Positions 8,208 through 19,100 of a DNA stretch of 64,000 nt are shown in pieces. A program made the position numbers and the translations under genes. The DNA is from Betaproteobacteria bacterium (GTDB lineage Bacteria; Pseudomonadota; Gammaproteobacteria; Burkholderiales; Rhodocyclaceae): assembly GCA_016234745.1 (NCBI GenBank), contig JACRAR010000078.1:1-64000 (forward strand), read 5' to 3'. Positions within the stretch are counted from its first letter, which is position 1. Each line of letters starts with the position of its first letter. Under the pieces are notes generated by a model. It had not been told where the DNA came from. It made no database searches and saw only the letters and a program-made list of their open reading frames with translations.

Positions 8208-10259
8208 TTGTTGCGACAAGAAGCATCTGGAGAGAAGTCCTCGTCACCGAGATCGGGTAATGCCGGCAAGAGACGGACGGTCAGATCGTTCCTGATCTTG
8301 GTTGTCGTCATTACCATATTGCCGGTCCTTGTCGCTATTCCTTTCCACGTAACGAATCTTTTCGAGCGCGCGCGCGCCGAACAGAACCAGGCGATTCTGC
8401 AATCATCGCGGGCACTCATGCTGGCCGTCGACCGGGATCTCCTTGTCACTCAGAAGACTTTGGAACTGCTCGCGGGATCACAGTCGCTCGCCAAAGGCGA
8501 TTTGGAACATATCTACCGGCGCGGCAGCGATCTGGTGAAGATCGGCGTTGGCCACAATGTGGTGCTCTGCGATGAAACCGGACAACAACTGATCAACACC
8601 ATCAGGCCATTCGGTGAACCTCTGCCGCGCCATGGCAATATGGCTCACCTGCGGCGGGTCTTCGAATCGGGTCAACCGGTGATTGCAGATCTCTACATTG
8701 GGGGGGTGTTGCACCGGCCGCTGTTCAGCATCGATGTGCCCGTCACTCGCGATGGAAAGGTTGTCTACGCTTTAGCCGCAGGCATTCTTCCCGAAAACCT
8801 CGGGAAGATTTTCGTCGAGCAGCATCTGCCCCCCGGATATATCGCTGCAATCATCGACAGATCAGGAACCATCGTTGCGCGCACAGCCCAATCCGAAAAG
8901 TTCGTCGGACATAAAGCTGCAGCGCCATTGCTCAAGATGCTGCAAGTTTCTTCCGAAGGCACGCTGGAGGCCGAGACGCTGGAGAATATTCCCTCCTATG
9001 CCGCCTACACCCGATCTGCCGCAACCGGATGGACCGTGGCAATTGCAGTTCCCAGGGCAACGCTACTGGGCGAGATCCGGGAATATCTGCTGGTACTGGG
9101 CTCGGGCGCAATTTTCCTGCTGATTCTCGGCGTCATTCTTGGCGCAAGAGTTGCCCAGCGCATCGCGCGTTCAATCAACGCCCTGGTGCCGGCGACTCTG
9201 GCGCTGGGCGAGGGCAGGCCGATGGCAATGCCTTCCACGGAAATTGCTGAAGTGGCCTTGGTATCGGAGGCGCTGATCGGCGTAGAAGCCCAGCTGAATT
9301 CGCATCGGATGCAGCTCGAAGAGCTGGTTGCCAACCGTACCATGGAACTGCGCACTATCATCGAAACCGAACCGGAGTGCGTTAAACAGCTGGCCGAAGA
9401 TGGCACGCTGTTGCAGATGAACCGCGCCGGACTCGACATGATCGAGGCGGAGACCCTGGAGCAAGTCGCGGGACAGAAAGTGCAGCAACTGATCGTGCCG
9501 GAATACCGGGAAGCTTTTGATGTGCTCACCCGTCAAGTTTTTGCCGGCAAGTCGGGCACGCTGGTCTTCGAAATTCAGGGCCTGAAAGGCGGCCGGCGGT
9601 GGCTGGAAACCCATGCAGTTCCCTTGAGAGATTCCCACGGGCAGATTACGGCATTGCTTGGCGTAACCCGCGACGTTACCGAGCGCAAAAGACTGGAAGA
9701 CCAGATTCATCAGTTGGCTTTTCATGATCCGCTCACCCAGTTGCCTAATCGCCGGTTGTTCTACGATCGCCTGAACCAGGTCATGGCCACCACCCGGCGC
9801 AGCAGTTGCTACGGTGCCGTGATGTTCCTTGATCTGGATAATTTCAAGCCGCTCAACGATATGCATGGCCACGAGGTTGGCGATCTACTGTTGATTGAGG
9901 TGGCGGATCGGTTGAAGCATTGCGTTCGCGAAACAGACACCGTGGGGCGCTTTGGCGGGGATGAGTTTGTGGTGATGCTCAGCGAGTTGAACTCAAGCAA
10001 AGACGCATCGACGACGCAAGCCAGGATCGTTGCGGAAAAAATCCGCAAGACCTTGGCTGAACCTTACCGATTGACCATCCGCCAGGACGGGAAAGACGAT
10101 GCGGTCATCGAGCATCGTTGCACGGCAAGCATCGGCGTGGTCTTGTTTATTGAGCACGAAGCCAGTCAGGACGAAATTCTCAGGTGGGCCGATGCAGCCA
10201 TGTATCAGGCAAAAGACGCCGGACGAAATTCAATCCAGTTTCATCATTCTGAAGACTAA
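8208..10259 (+). CDS. Membrane-bound diguanylate cyclase (sensor-HAMP-like-PAS-GGDEF)
   Basis: The protein has an N-terminal membrane helix (about 26-46), a ~240-residue periplasmic Cache-like sensor, a second helix (about 290-312), a HAMP-like linker, a PAS domain (about 385-500) and a C-terminal GGDEF domain. The active-site loop is FGGDEF near residue 583, and the product-inhibition I-site RETD lies five residues before it. Both are intact, so it should make cyclic-di-GMP and be feedback-controlled. There is no EAL domain. The reading frame opens with TTG-TTG at 8208/8211 without a good ribosome site and no early in-frame ATG exists, so the exact start is uncertain. Confidence 0.85.
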   Translation: MLRQEASGEKSSSPRSGNAGKRRTVRSFLILVVVITILPVLVAIPFHVTNLFERARAEQNQAILQSSRALMLAVDRDLLVTQKTLELLAGSQSLAKGDLEHIYRRGSDLVKIGVGHNVVLCDETGQQLINTIRPFGEPLPRHGNMAHLRRVFESGQPVIADLYIGGVLHRPLFSIDVPVTRDGKVVYALAAGILPENLGKIFVEQHLPPGYIAAIIDRSGTIVARTAQSEKFVGHKAAAPLLKMLQVSSEGTLEAETLENIPSYAAYTRSAATGWTVAIAVPRATLLGEIREYLLVLGSGAIFLLILGVILGARVAQRIARSINALVPATLALGEGRPMAMPSTEIAEVALVSEALIGVEAQLNSHRMQLEELVANRTMELRTIIETEPECVKQLAEDGTLLQMNRAGLDMIEAETLEQVAGQKVQQLIVPEYREAFDVLTRQVFAGKSGTLVFEIQGLKGGRRWLETHAVPLRDSHGQITALLGVTRDVTERKRLEDQIHQLAFHDPLTQLPNRRLFYDRLNQVMATTRRSSCYGAVMFLDLDNFKPLNDMHGHEVGDLLLIEVADRLKHCVRETDTVGRFGGDEFVVMLSELNSSKDASTTQARIVAEKIRKTLAEPYRLTIRQDGKDDAVIEHRCTASIGVVLFIEHEASQDEILRWADAAMYQAKDAGRNSIQFHHSED

Positions 10260-10402
10260 GCGGCGGCGCTATTGCGGCCTGCCGCCTGCGCATAAATTGC
10301 CCTGGCCTGCCTCGGACAGACTTGATTCAAGCGGGAGTCTCGCGGGCAGAAACAAGCGTGGGATGCGGCTCCAACCACGGCTTCGCGATCAGCCCCGAGC
10401 GG

Positions 10403-11353
10403 TCAGACCATGCGCTGGAACAGCTGATTGACGCGATTGTTCTCGCCCATGATCAATTGCGCGATCTGGTCGAGCGCATCCTGATTGATATCTTCCGGAG
10501 CCAGTTCGTATTCCATGAGGCCGAAGCGCTCGATGTGGCGCGTGCGCAGCAGCAGCTTGCCGGTTTCGTAGTTTCCCGAAAGCATGAGGCCGGCCTTGAT
10601 TTCGCAAGGGAAGGTGAACGTGGCTTTCTCGATATGGCCGCGCTCGTTCTTGGCCTCGTCGGCGGTGAAAGCGATGTTGTAGTCGAACAGTGCCTTGCGC
10701 AACTTTTCCAGTGCCGGATTCTCTTTCACGATCTTGAACTGTTTCGGACCCGACAGGCGGTAGCGCAACGTCACCTGATCGTAGAGCCGGTTCTCCGAGG
10801 CGGTTTCCTGCATGCGGAAATCCGCACGCCCCTCCTGCCAGGTCATGCCATCGAAATCCGCGACGCCAAAAAACGAATAGACCTTGGCATAGGGCGGCTT
10901 GAGAATGTTGAGTTGCTGGACCAGATCGTTCAGGTACTGGTAGGTCATGCCCAGTGCCTTGTGGATGCGCTGGAGGATTTCATCCTGCTTTGCCGATTTC
11001 TGGTTTTCGCTCTGCTGCTTGGCGAGCGCCTGTTGCTTGAGGTTGGCCAGCAGGCTGCTGGTCACGGCCGGCGGAGTCTCGGGTTTCATTGCCGAGGAGG
11101 GCGCCATATGCAATGGCGGCGGGCTGGGGGATGCGGCCGGCGGCGGCGTTGCGGGGGTGGCTGGCTTGGCAGCTGTCGGGGCAGGCTGTGGCGCAGGCAT
11201 CGCGGGTTGCGTTTGCGGCGACGGGGTGCCCGGCTTGCTGCCCGGCGTGGTACCCAGCGTGGTGCCGATTGTTGCCGACATTTCCTGCTGCGAAAACTTG
11301 TCGATATCCTCCAACAGCCGATTTCTGCTGTCAGGCCAATTATCGCTTGCCAT
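10403..11353 (-). CDS. Unrecognised 316-residue protein with a Pro/Ala-rich linker
   Basis: I do not recognise the family. The N-terminal ~30 residues (MASDNWPDSRNRLLEDIDKF) are polar and helical. Residues about 35-85 are a low-complexity Pro/Ala/Thr linker. A helix rich in Gln and Lys follows (LLANLKQQALAKQQ), and the C-terminal ~190 residues look globular. There is no signal peptide or membrane segment, so it is probably cytoplasmic. It lies 93 bp downstream of the TpsB gene on the same strand with no clear terminator between them, so it may be the last gene of the CHAT-TpsA-TpsB operon. Confidence 0.7.
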   Translation of the reverse strand: MASDNWPDSRNRLLEDIDKFSQQEMSATIGTTLGTTPGSKPGTPSPQTQPAMPAPQPAPTAAKPATPATPPPAASPSPPPLHMAPSSAMKPETPPAVTSSLLANLKQQALAKQQSENQKSAKQDEILQRIHKALGMTYQYLNDLVQQLNILKPPYAKVYSFFGVADFDGMTWQEGRADFRMQETASENRLYDQVTLRYRLSGPKQFKIVKENPALEKLRKALFDYNIAFTADEAKNERGHIEKATFTFPCEIKAGLMLSGNYETGKLLLRTRHIERFGLMEYELAPEDINQDALDQIAQLIMGENNRVNQLFQRMV

Positions 11354-11446
11354 GTTTGGGTCTCCTGAAGTGCAGCGCCAATTATCCGCCCCTGTGCGCC
11401 GCCGTCAATCGGCAATACGGCAATCGAACGTTACGCTGGATGAATC

Positions 11447-13162
11447 TCAGAAGAAATCGTAACCCAACTGCAGATGAATGGCGTGATCCTGCAAGGTTCC
11501 GCCGCTGTGCGTGATCGAGGACGGATGCGCGAGACGTGCGGCAAACACCAGATCCATGTTGAACCCTTGCCAACGCAAGCGGCTGGCAAGGCCAAGCGAA
11601 CTGATGGTTTCGGCGGCTTCGCCGATATTCTTGCCCTGTCCGAAATCATAGAAAGGTATCAGCGAGAGGTTCAGCCCTCGACCGGGATTACGAATCAGGG
11701 GATAGTCGAATTCTGCGCTGATGACGCCGCCGGTGTCGCGGATCATCTGGTTCTCGCGGTAACCGCGCACCGTGAATACGCCGCCGATCGACATGCGGTC
11801 GAGCGGCACCAGCGTGTCCTGCGTGTGTTGCAGGCTGGCGCGCAGCACGGCCTGGGCGCCGTTGTCGAGGACTTGCTGGCCGTACTGAACTTGACCGAGC
11901 CAGAAGTCATACTTGCTTTGAGGCTGGGGGGCGTTGCCGGGCAGACCGTTGATGGACTGGGTATTGTTGTGGGCGAAGCTGAAGGTCGAGCGCAGCGCCA
12001 GAACCTGCTTCTCGGAGCGGTAGTTGTATTCCTGCCAAAAGCGCAACGCCCTGACCCGGGTCTCGCCATCCGGCTCGCCGGGCGTGAAAGAGAAGGGCAT
12101 ACCAAGCAAGGTGGTGCGGTTTTTCCGTTCGACCGCGTTGAGTCCAAGCGTCAGCTTGTGGCGCAGGCTCTCGATGAAAATCTGGCTGATGCCCAGGTCC
12201 TTGCTGTTGAGCGTGCTCTTGATATCCAGGGTCTGCATCGGCTGCTCGATGATGGCCGAGCGGCCGTGATCGAAGTTCAATGACAACAGGGTTCCCGACT
12301 GGTTGAGCGGCATGCGCCAACCCAGGCTACCGCGTCCGCCGCCCTCGTCGCGGGTCGCATCCTGGTAGCTCGCTTCGAGCAGATCGCCATAGCCGGTGAG
12401 ATTACGCACCCAGCCGCTCACGCCATAAGCGTTGGCGCCGATCGAGGGCGGCCGGTAGTTGTTGGCAAAGACACTCAGCTGATACGGTCGGGCCCGCGCC
12501 ACGTCGATATCGAGGAGTGCCTCGCCGAGGCGTGCGCCGGGCATCAGGCGGGCGTTCATGCGCTCGAACAGGGGATTGTCCAGCAGCAACTGGAAACGTT
12601 CGCGCAGCACGTCGATGTTCAGCGCCGGATCGCTGTCCTTGACCAGACGGCCGACGACGTAGGCTTCGTCGAGGCGCTGCAGCCCGCTCAGGCGCACGCT
12701 GTTCACGCGGCCTTCGATGATGTCCAGGGTCAGGGTGTCGTCCTGTAGGGCATCCTTGCCGAGCACTGCGCCGGAATTGATGTAGCCGAGATCGACATAG
12801 TGTTTGGTGATCTTCTGGCGCAATTCCTCCAGATCGGCGATGCCCAGCGTACGACCCAGATAGCCCGCCGCGATGGCCATGAGTTGATCGGACTGGATCA
12901 GGTTGTTGCCGCGAAAGGCGATTTGGCGGATCACCACGGTCTCGCCTTGCGCAGCCGGCTTGACTGGTTTGTCCAGAGTCACCGGCGGCAGCTGGAAATT
13001 GTCTGCCGGCTTGGCCGGCAGGTAGGCCGGTTTTTGCGGCTCCTGCAGATTCAGGTGGTCGCCATCGGCGGCAAATCCGGCGACCGGCAACAGGAACAGC
13101 GCCACCAGGCCAAACATTCGCATCCGGACAGCGGTGCGCGCAAATGAGGTGTGCGGATTCAT
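11447..13162 (-). CDS. TpsB outer-membrane transporter (ShlB/FhaC/HecB family)
   Basis: This is the pore partner of a two-partner secretion system. After a signal peptide ending near AGFAA come a Pro-rich segment, two POTRA domains (VIRQIAFRGNNL and VNSVRLSGLQRL mark them) and a 16-strand barrel. The barrel carries TVRGYRENQM, the conserved VRGY loop that folds into the pore, and ends in aromatic Phe, as outer-membrane barrels do. The ATG at 13162 overlaps the TpsA stop in an ATGA junction and has AGGA in front; a GTG at 13174 is an alternative. It should export the adjacent TpsA protein. Confidence 0.92.
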   Translation of the reverse strand: MNPHTSFARTAVRMRMFGLVALFLLPVAGFAADGDHLNLQEPQKPAYLPAKPADNFQLPPVTLDKPVKPAAQGETVVIRQIAFRGNNLIQSDQLMAIAAGYLGRTLGIADLEELRQKITKHYVDLGYINSGAVLGKDALQDDTLTLDIIEGRVNSVRLSGLQRLDEAYVVGRLVKDSDPALNIDVLRERFQLLLDNPLFERMNARLMPGARLGEALLDIDVARARPYQLSVFANNYRPPSIGANAYGVSGWVRNLTGYGDLLEASYQDATRDEGGGRGSLGWRMPLNQSGTLLSLNFDHGRSAIIEQPMQTLDIKSTLNSKDLGISQIFIESLRHKLTLGLNAVERKNRTTLLGMPFSFTPGEPDGETRVRALRFWQEYNYRSEKQVLALRSTFSFAHNNTQSINGLPGNAPQPQSKYDFWLGQVQYGQQVLDNGAQAVLRASLQHTQDTLVPLDRMSIGGVFTVRGYRENQMIRDTGGVISAEFDYPLIRNPGRGLNLSLIPFYDFGQGKNIGEAAETISSLGLASRLRWQGFNMDLVFAARLAHPSSITHSGGTLQDHAIHLQLGYDFF

Positions 13163-16100
13163 CCGTTCCTGCACTCCCAGGCGGCACTGGTTTGCACCAG
13201 CCGGGTGGGCCAGACCGCACTGATCTTGGCCGGGGTGCCCGGGCCTTGCGGCCCCAGCAGGTCGCGCGTCGACGCTGGCAAGCCGCCGCGGCCCGCCTGC
13301 ACCAGGGAACTGCCGCCGGTGGCCTGGCAGGGGCTGCGTCCCATGCCGCCGGTATCGATCAACTTGGCGCTCAGGCCAATCAGGCTGGCGGACACGTCGA
13401 GCGCCGGGCTGGTCAGGCGGATCGCCCCGCTCAACCCGGTCGGGGCAGCGGCCTGAATCACGTTGAAGCCGAAGGCGAATGGCATGAAACTGTAGGAGGT
13501 TTGTCCGCCCAGCATCAGTACGTTGCCGCTGGTGACCAGGTTGAGTGCGGCAATCGCGACATCGCCGCCGCTGGCGTTGCGGGCCGCGGTATTGGCCTGG
13601 ATGAACCCGGTCAGCATCAGCAGGGTGTCGGCGCTGATATTGATATTGCCGCCGTTGCCCGCTGCGCCCGCCACCGAAGTGGTGATCTGCGAATTTTCCA
13701 GGACCAGCATTCTGCCGCCCAGGATGTCGATGGCGCCGCCATTGCCCAGATTGGAACTGGTGGTGATGCTGCTCGGATCGAGCGCCAGCTTGTCGCTGAA
13801 GCTTACCTTGATGCGGCTGGCCGGCATGTTGCCGGTCGAGGCCGCGGTGATCTGCGCATCCTTGAGCGTGATCCGCGGTGCGCTGACCTGCAAGGAAGAC
13901 AGCGGCAGGCCGCCCGGCGTGGCGACGAAGGCATCGTTCTGCACTGCCAGCTTGCCGCCGTTGGCTAGCAGGATGCTGTCGGTGGCGGCGACATCGATGT
14001 TGCCGGTCTGCCCCGAAGAGCCGGCCGCCGCGGAGGCACTGACGCTGCTCGCCCGCGGTCCTTGCGCGCCATCGACCAGCAGCGTTGCGGTATTGATCAG
14101 CACTGAACCGGCCGCGCCTTGCGGCGTGCTGGTGGCCGAGGAAATCTGGCCGCCTTGCCGCAGGGACAGATCCTTGGCGACATTCACCACGACGCTGCCG
14201 GCATTGCCCGTCGTCTTGGTTTGCGTCGCGGTGGTGATCGCCGTGCCGGCACCCAGCGTCATGCTGCCGGTGCTGGTGACGGTGACGCTGCCGGCGTCAC
14301 CACTGGCGGTGTTGGCGGCGGTGCTGGAGATTTTACCGCCGCTGTCGAGAGCGATGCTGCCGGCTTTCACGCTGACCGTGCCGGCCTTGCCGGCGCCGGT
14401 GGTGTCGGATGAAATCCAGCCATTGCTGGCAATCGTCAGGCTGGCCGACTCGACGCCGACGATGCCGGCGTCGCCGCTGGCGAATGTCGTCGCATTGATC
14501 TGCCCCTGGTTCCTGACGGTAACGTCCTGGTTCGCCTTGACCTGAATCGAGCCGCTGTTGCCCGAGCCGCTTGCGGTGCTGAAGATGCCGCCGGAATTGT
14601 TGCTGCCGGCGTCGATCATGATGCTGTTGGCATTGACCGTGACCGAGCCCGCAGCACCCTTGGTCATCGACGAGCTCTGGATCTGGCCGCCATTGAGCAG
14701 CTTCAGCGTACCCGGCGTGTTCACCACAACGATGCCGCCCTTGCCGGTGGCCTCAGCCAGGCGTGCCACATCGGTCGCCTCGGTGCCGGAGGAGATGGTG
14801 GCCGGTTTGCCGCCACCATCCAGGGTGATATTGGCCGCCGTCACATTCACCGCACCGGCATTTCCCGACAGGCTGGTATTGCCGTTGATGCCGGCACCAT
14901 TCAGCAGGGTCAGGTTGCCTGTGGCATCGACCTCGACCAGGCCGGCATCGCCCGAGCCCGTGGTCTTTCCCTTGATGATGGTGTTGTTCTTGAGCAGGAT
15001 GTCGCCGGTAGACCTGAGCTTGATGTCGCTGCCCGCAACATTGCCCGAAGTCGATGCGGTGATTTGTCCGCCATCGACGGTGATCTTGCTCGCTGCCAAG
15101 CTCAATGTGGTCGGCGTCAGGCTTGCCGGCTTGGTCGCCGTCGCGTCGTTCTGGACCGAGAGCGTGCCGCCATTGCTGACCGTGGCGGCGCCTTGCGAAC
15201 TGACCGATACCGTGCCGGTCTGCCCCGACGAGCCGGTTGCCGCCGAGGCGCTGATGCTGCTCGTCTTGCCGTTCAGGATGCCATCGACCAGCAGGGTGCC
15301 GGTATCGATCAGCACCGATCCGGCCACACCCGCAGGTGTGCTGGTGGAGGATGAAATCTGGCCGCCCTGCAGTACCGACAAGTCCTTGGCTACGGTGACG
15401 GTGACGCTGCCGGCATCGCCTGCGGTTCGGGTTTGTGTCGCCGTGGTGATGGCCGTGTTGGCGCCCACCGTCAGGTTTCCGGTCGCTGTCACCGTGACGC
15501 TGCCGGCATCGTTGCTGGCAGTATTGTCGGCGGTGCTGGAGATTTTCCCGCCACTGTCGAGAGCGATGTTGCCGGCCTTGACGGTCACCGTGCCGGCCTT
15601 GCCGGCGCCGAGGGTATCCGAGGAAATCCAGCCGCTGCCAGACACCGTCAGGGCGCCCGCAGCCACATTGACGATGCCCGCATTGCCTTTGGCGTAGGTC
15701 GTGGCATTGATCTGTCCCTTGTTCCTGACGGTGACATCGCCCGTCGCCTTGACCTGGATCGAGCCGCTGTTGCCCTGGCTGTTGGCGGTGCTGTAGATGC
15801 CGCCGAGGATGTTGCCGCCGTTCTGGTTGTCGATCAGGATGCTGCCCGCAGTCACATCAACTGATCCGGCATCGCCGAGGGTGGCCGACGAACTCTGGAT
15901 CTGGCCGCCATTGAGGAGTTTGAGCGTTCCTGCTGTTGCTACCGTGACAGCGCCGCCTTTGCCGGTTGCTTCGGCCGGATTGCTCTGGCTGTTCGGTACG
16001 GTGCTGGTCAGGATCGATGTCGGCTTGCCGTTGCCATCCAGAGTGATGTTGGCGGCCGTCACATTGATTGCCGCGGCATTGCCGGACAGGCTGGCGTTGC

Positions 16101-19100
16101 CGTTGATCGCAGCGCCATCCGCCAGGGTCAGGTTGCCTGTCGCGCTGACATCGATCAGGCCGGCATCCCCCGCGCCTGTCGTCGAACCTTTGATTTGCGT
16201 GCCATTCCTGAATGTCACATCGCCGCCCGACTTGATCTTGATGTCGCTCGCCGGAATATTGCGCGAGGTCGAAGCCGAGATTTGCGCACCATCCGCCGTG
16301 ATGCTGGCCGCCGTTAGCGACAGGGTCGTCGAGGTCAGGCTCGCCGGGTTGGCCGACTGGGCATCGTTTTGCACCGACAGCGTGGCGCCGCCGGAGAGCG
16401 TCGCTGTACCGCTCGCGGTCACCGAGACGGTTCCGGTCTGTCCCGACGATCCGGTTGCCGCCGAGGCGCTGATGCCGCTGGCCCGTCCGGCTTGCATGCC
16501 ATCGACCAGCAGGGTTCCGGTGGTGATCAGCACCGATCCGGCCGCACCTTGCGGGGTGCTGGTGGCCGAGGAAATCTGTCCGCCCTGCAGCAAGGACAGA
16601 TCCTTGGCGACATCGACCGTGACACTGCCGGCGTTGCCCGTCGTCCTGGTTTGCGTCGCCGTGGTGATCGCGGTGCGGACGCCCATGCTCAGGTTGCCGG
16701 TGGCGGTCACGGCGATGCTGCCGGCATCACCGGTGGCGTTGCCGACCGAGGTGCTCGAGATTTTCCCGCCACTGTCGAGAGCGATGTTGCCGGCCTTGAC
16801 GGTTACCGCACCGGCTTTGCCGGCGCCGGCGGTGTCGGAAGAGATCCAGCCGTTGTCGGATACCGTCAGACTCCCCGCATCGACTTTGACGATGCCGGCG
16901 TTGCCGCTGGCATTGGCGGTGGCATTGATTTGTCCCTGATTCCTGATGGTCACGTCGCCCGTCGCCTTGACCTGGATCGAGCCGCTGTTGCCGCTGCTGC
17001 TGGCGGTGCTGAAGATTCCGCCGTAGGTGTTCGTAGCGCTGCCCAGGTTGTCTACCGTGATGCTGCCTGCGGTGACACTCACGGAGCCGGCATCACCCGG
17101 AGTCATCGACGAACTCTGGATCTGTCCGCCGCTGAGCAGTTTCAGCGCTCCGGGCGTGCTGACGACCACGGCGCCGCCCTTGCCGGTGGCTTCGGCCAGA
17201 TGCGCCGGGTCGGTGGCTTCGCTGCCGGATGAGATCGGCGTCGAGCGACCGCTGCCGTCCAGCGTGATGTTGGCGGCCGTCACGCTGATCGCGGCGGCAT
17301 TGCCCGACAGGCTGGTATTGCCGTTGATCGAAGCGCCACTCAACAGCGTCAGATTGCCGGATGCGCTGACGTCGATCAGCCCGGCGTCGCCCGAGCCGGT
17401 GGTCTTGCCCTTGATCAGGGCATTGTTCTTGAGCAGGATGTCGCCGCCGGTGGTCTTGATCTTGATGTCGCTGGCCGGCACATTGCGCGAGGTTGATGCG
17501 GTGATTTCCGCGCCGTCGGCGGTGATGCTCGCCGCCGTCAGCGAGAGGATCGTCGAACTCAGGAGCGTCGGGTCGGCGACCTGCGCATCGTTCTGCACCG
17601 TCAGCGTGGCGCCGTTGGAAAGTGTCGCGGCGCCGGTCGCTGCCACCGAGACGGTGCCGGTCTGTCCCGATGAGTTTTGTCCTGCGGAGGCGCTGACGCC
17701 GCTGGCATGGCCGGTCTGCGCGCCATCGGCGAGGAAGGTGCCGGTGTTGATCTGCACCGAGCCGGCGGCGCCTGTTTTGGAATAGGTCGCCGAGGTCACC
17801 TGACTGCCCTTGAGCAGCGACAAATCACCTGCGGTCAGGTTAACCGTGCCGGCGTTGCCTTGGCCATTGGTGGCCGAACTGATCAAGCCACTGTTGGTCA
17901 TGGCGAGCGTCCCCGTCACACTCACCTCCACATTCCCCGCGTCACCCGTGCTGTTGGGCATGGCATTGCTCTGGATGCCGGTGTTGCAGCAAGTGGTTCC
18001 GCCATCGATGGAGGCACTGCCCGCGACGACCTTGACCGAGCCGGCCTTGCCGCCGCCAACCGTCGAAGTGTTGATGGAGGCATTGTTTTGGATTTCGAGC
18101 TTGCCGGCGACCGCCATGTCCACCGTGCCGGCATTGCCGGCGCCGAAGGTTTCGCTGAGCACGCCGAGGCCGCCGACGCTGGTGCCGAGACCGTCGAGCG
18201 TCGCGCTGCCGGCAGCAATCCTGACCGAACCGGCATTGCCCGAAGCGTAGGCACTGGAAGAGATCCAGCCGCCGCTGATGGTGAGTTGTCCCGCATTGAC
18301 ATTGACTGCGCCGGCGTTGCCGGTGGAAAAGGTGTTGGCGACGATGCGACCGTTGGCGGCGATGCTGAGCAGTCCGTCGCTGACGATGTCGATGGTGCCG
18401 CCGGCGCCCTGGCTGCCTGTCTGCGCATTGACGAAAATGCCCGTCAGCATCGGCTTGCCCAGCGGGTCGATGTTGATCTTGCCGGCGTCGATATTGATCG
18501 AGCCGGCATCGCCGCTGCCCGAAGTGGAGGTATTGAGCTGACCGCCGGCTTTCAGGGTCAGCGTGCCGGGCGTGTTGATGACGATGGTGCCGGCGTCGCC
18601 GGAACCTACCTGATTGGGCCGATTGATGGTCTCGGACTGGATTACGGTCTGCACGCCGTTGCCATTGACCGTGACGTTGGCGGCGCTCAGGTCGATCGAT
18701 CCGGCGTTGCCGGAACCGTTGGTGCTGACGTTGATGGTGGCTCCATTGAGCAGATCCAGATCGCCGGTGGCCTTGATGACCACGGAACCGGCGTTGCCGG
18801 TGCTGTTGGCTACTGGCTGGCTGGCGATGATCGACGGGCTGGCGGCGCCCTGCTGGTCGATGGATACCGTGCCGGCACTCACCAGGATGGAACCCGAATC
18901 GGAACTCCCGGCGGTGGAGGACACCAGCTTGCCGCCCTTGATGATGCTGAGCGTGCCGTAAGCGCTGGGCAGGTCGCCGGTCAAGGGCACTTCCTGGACG
19001 CGCTTGCCCAGCGCGACCACGCGAATGTCGCCGCTCTCATTGCCGACCACGCTGTTGTTGATGGTGACATCACCCGCGACGATGGTGATGGGGCTGCTGC

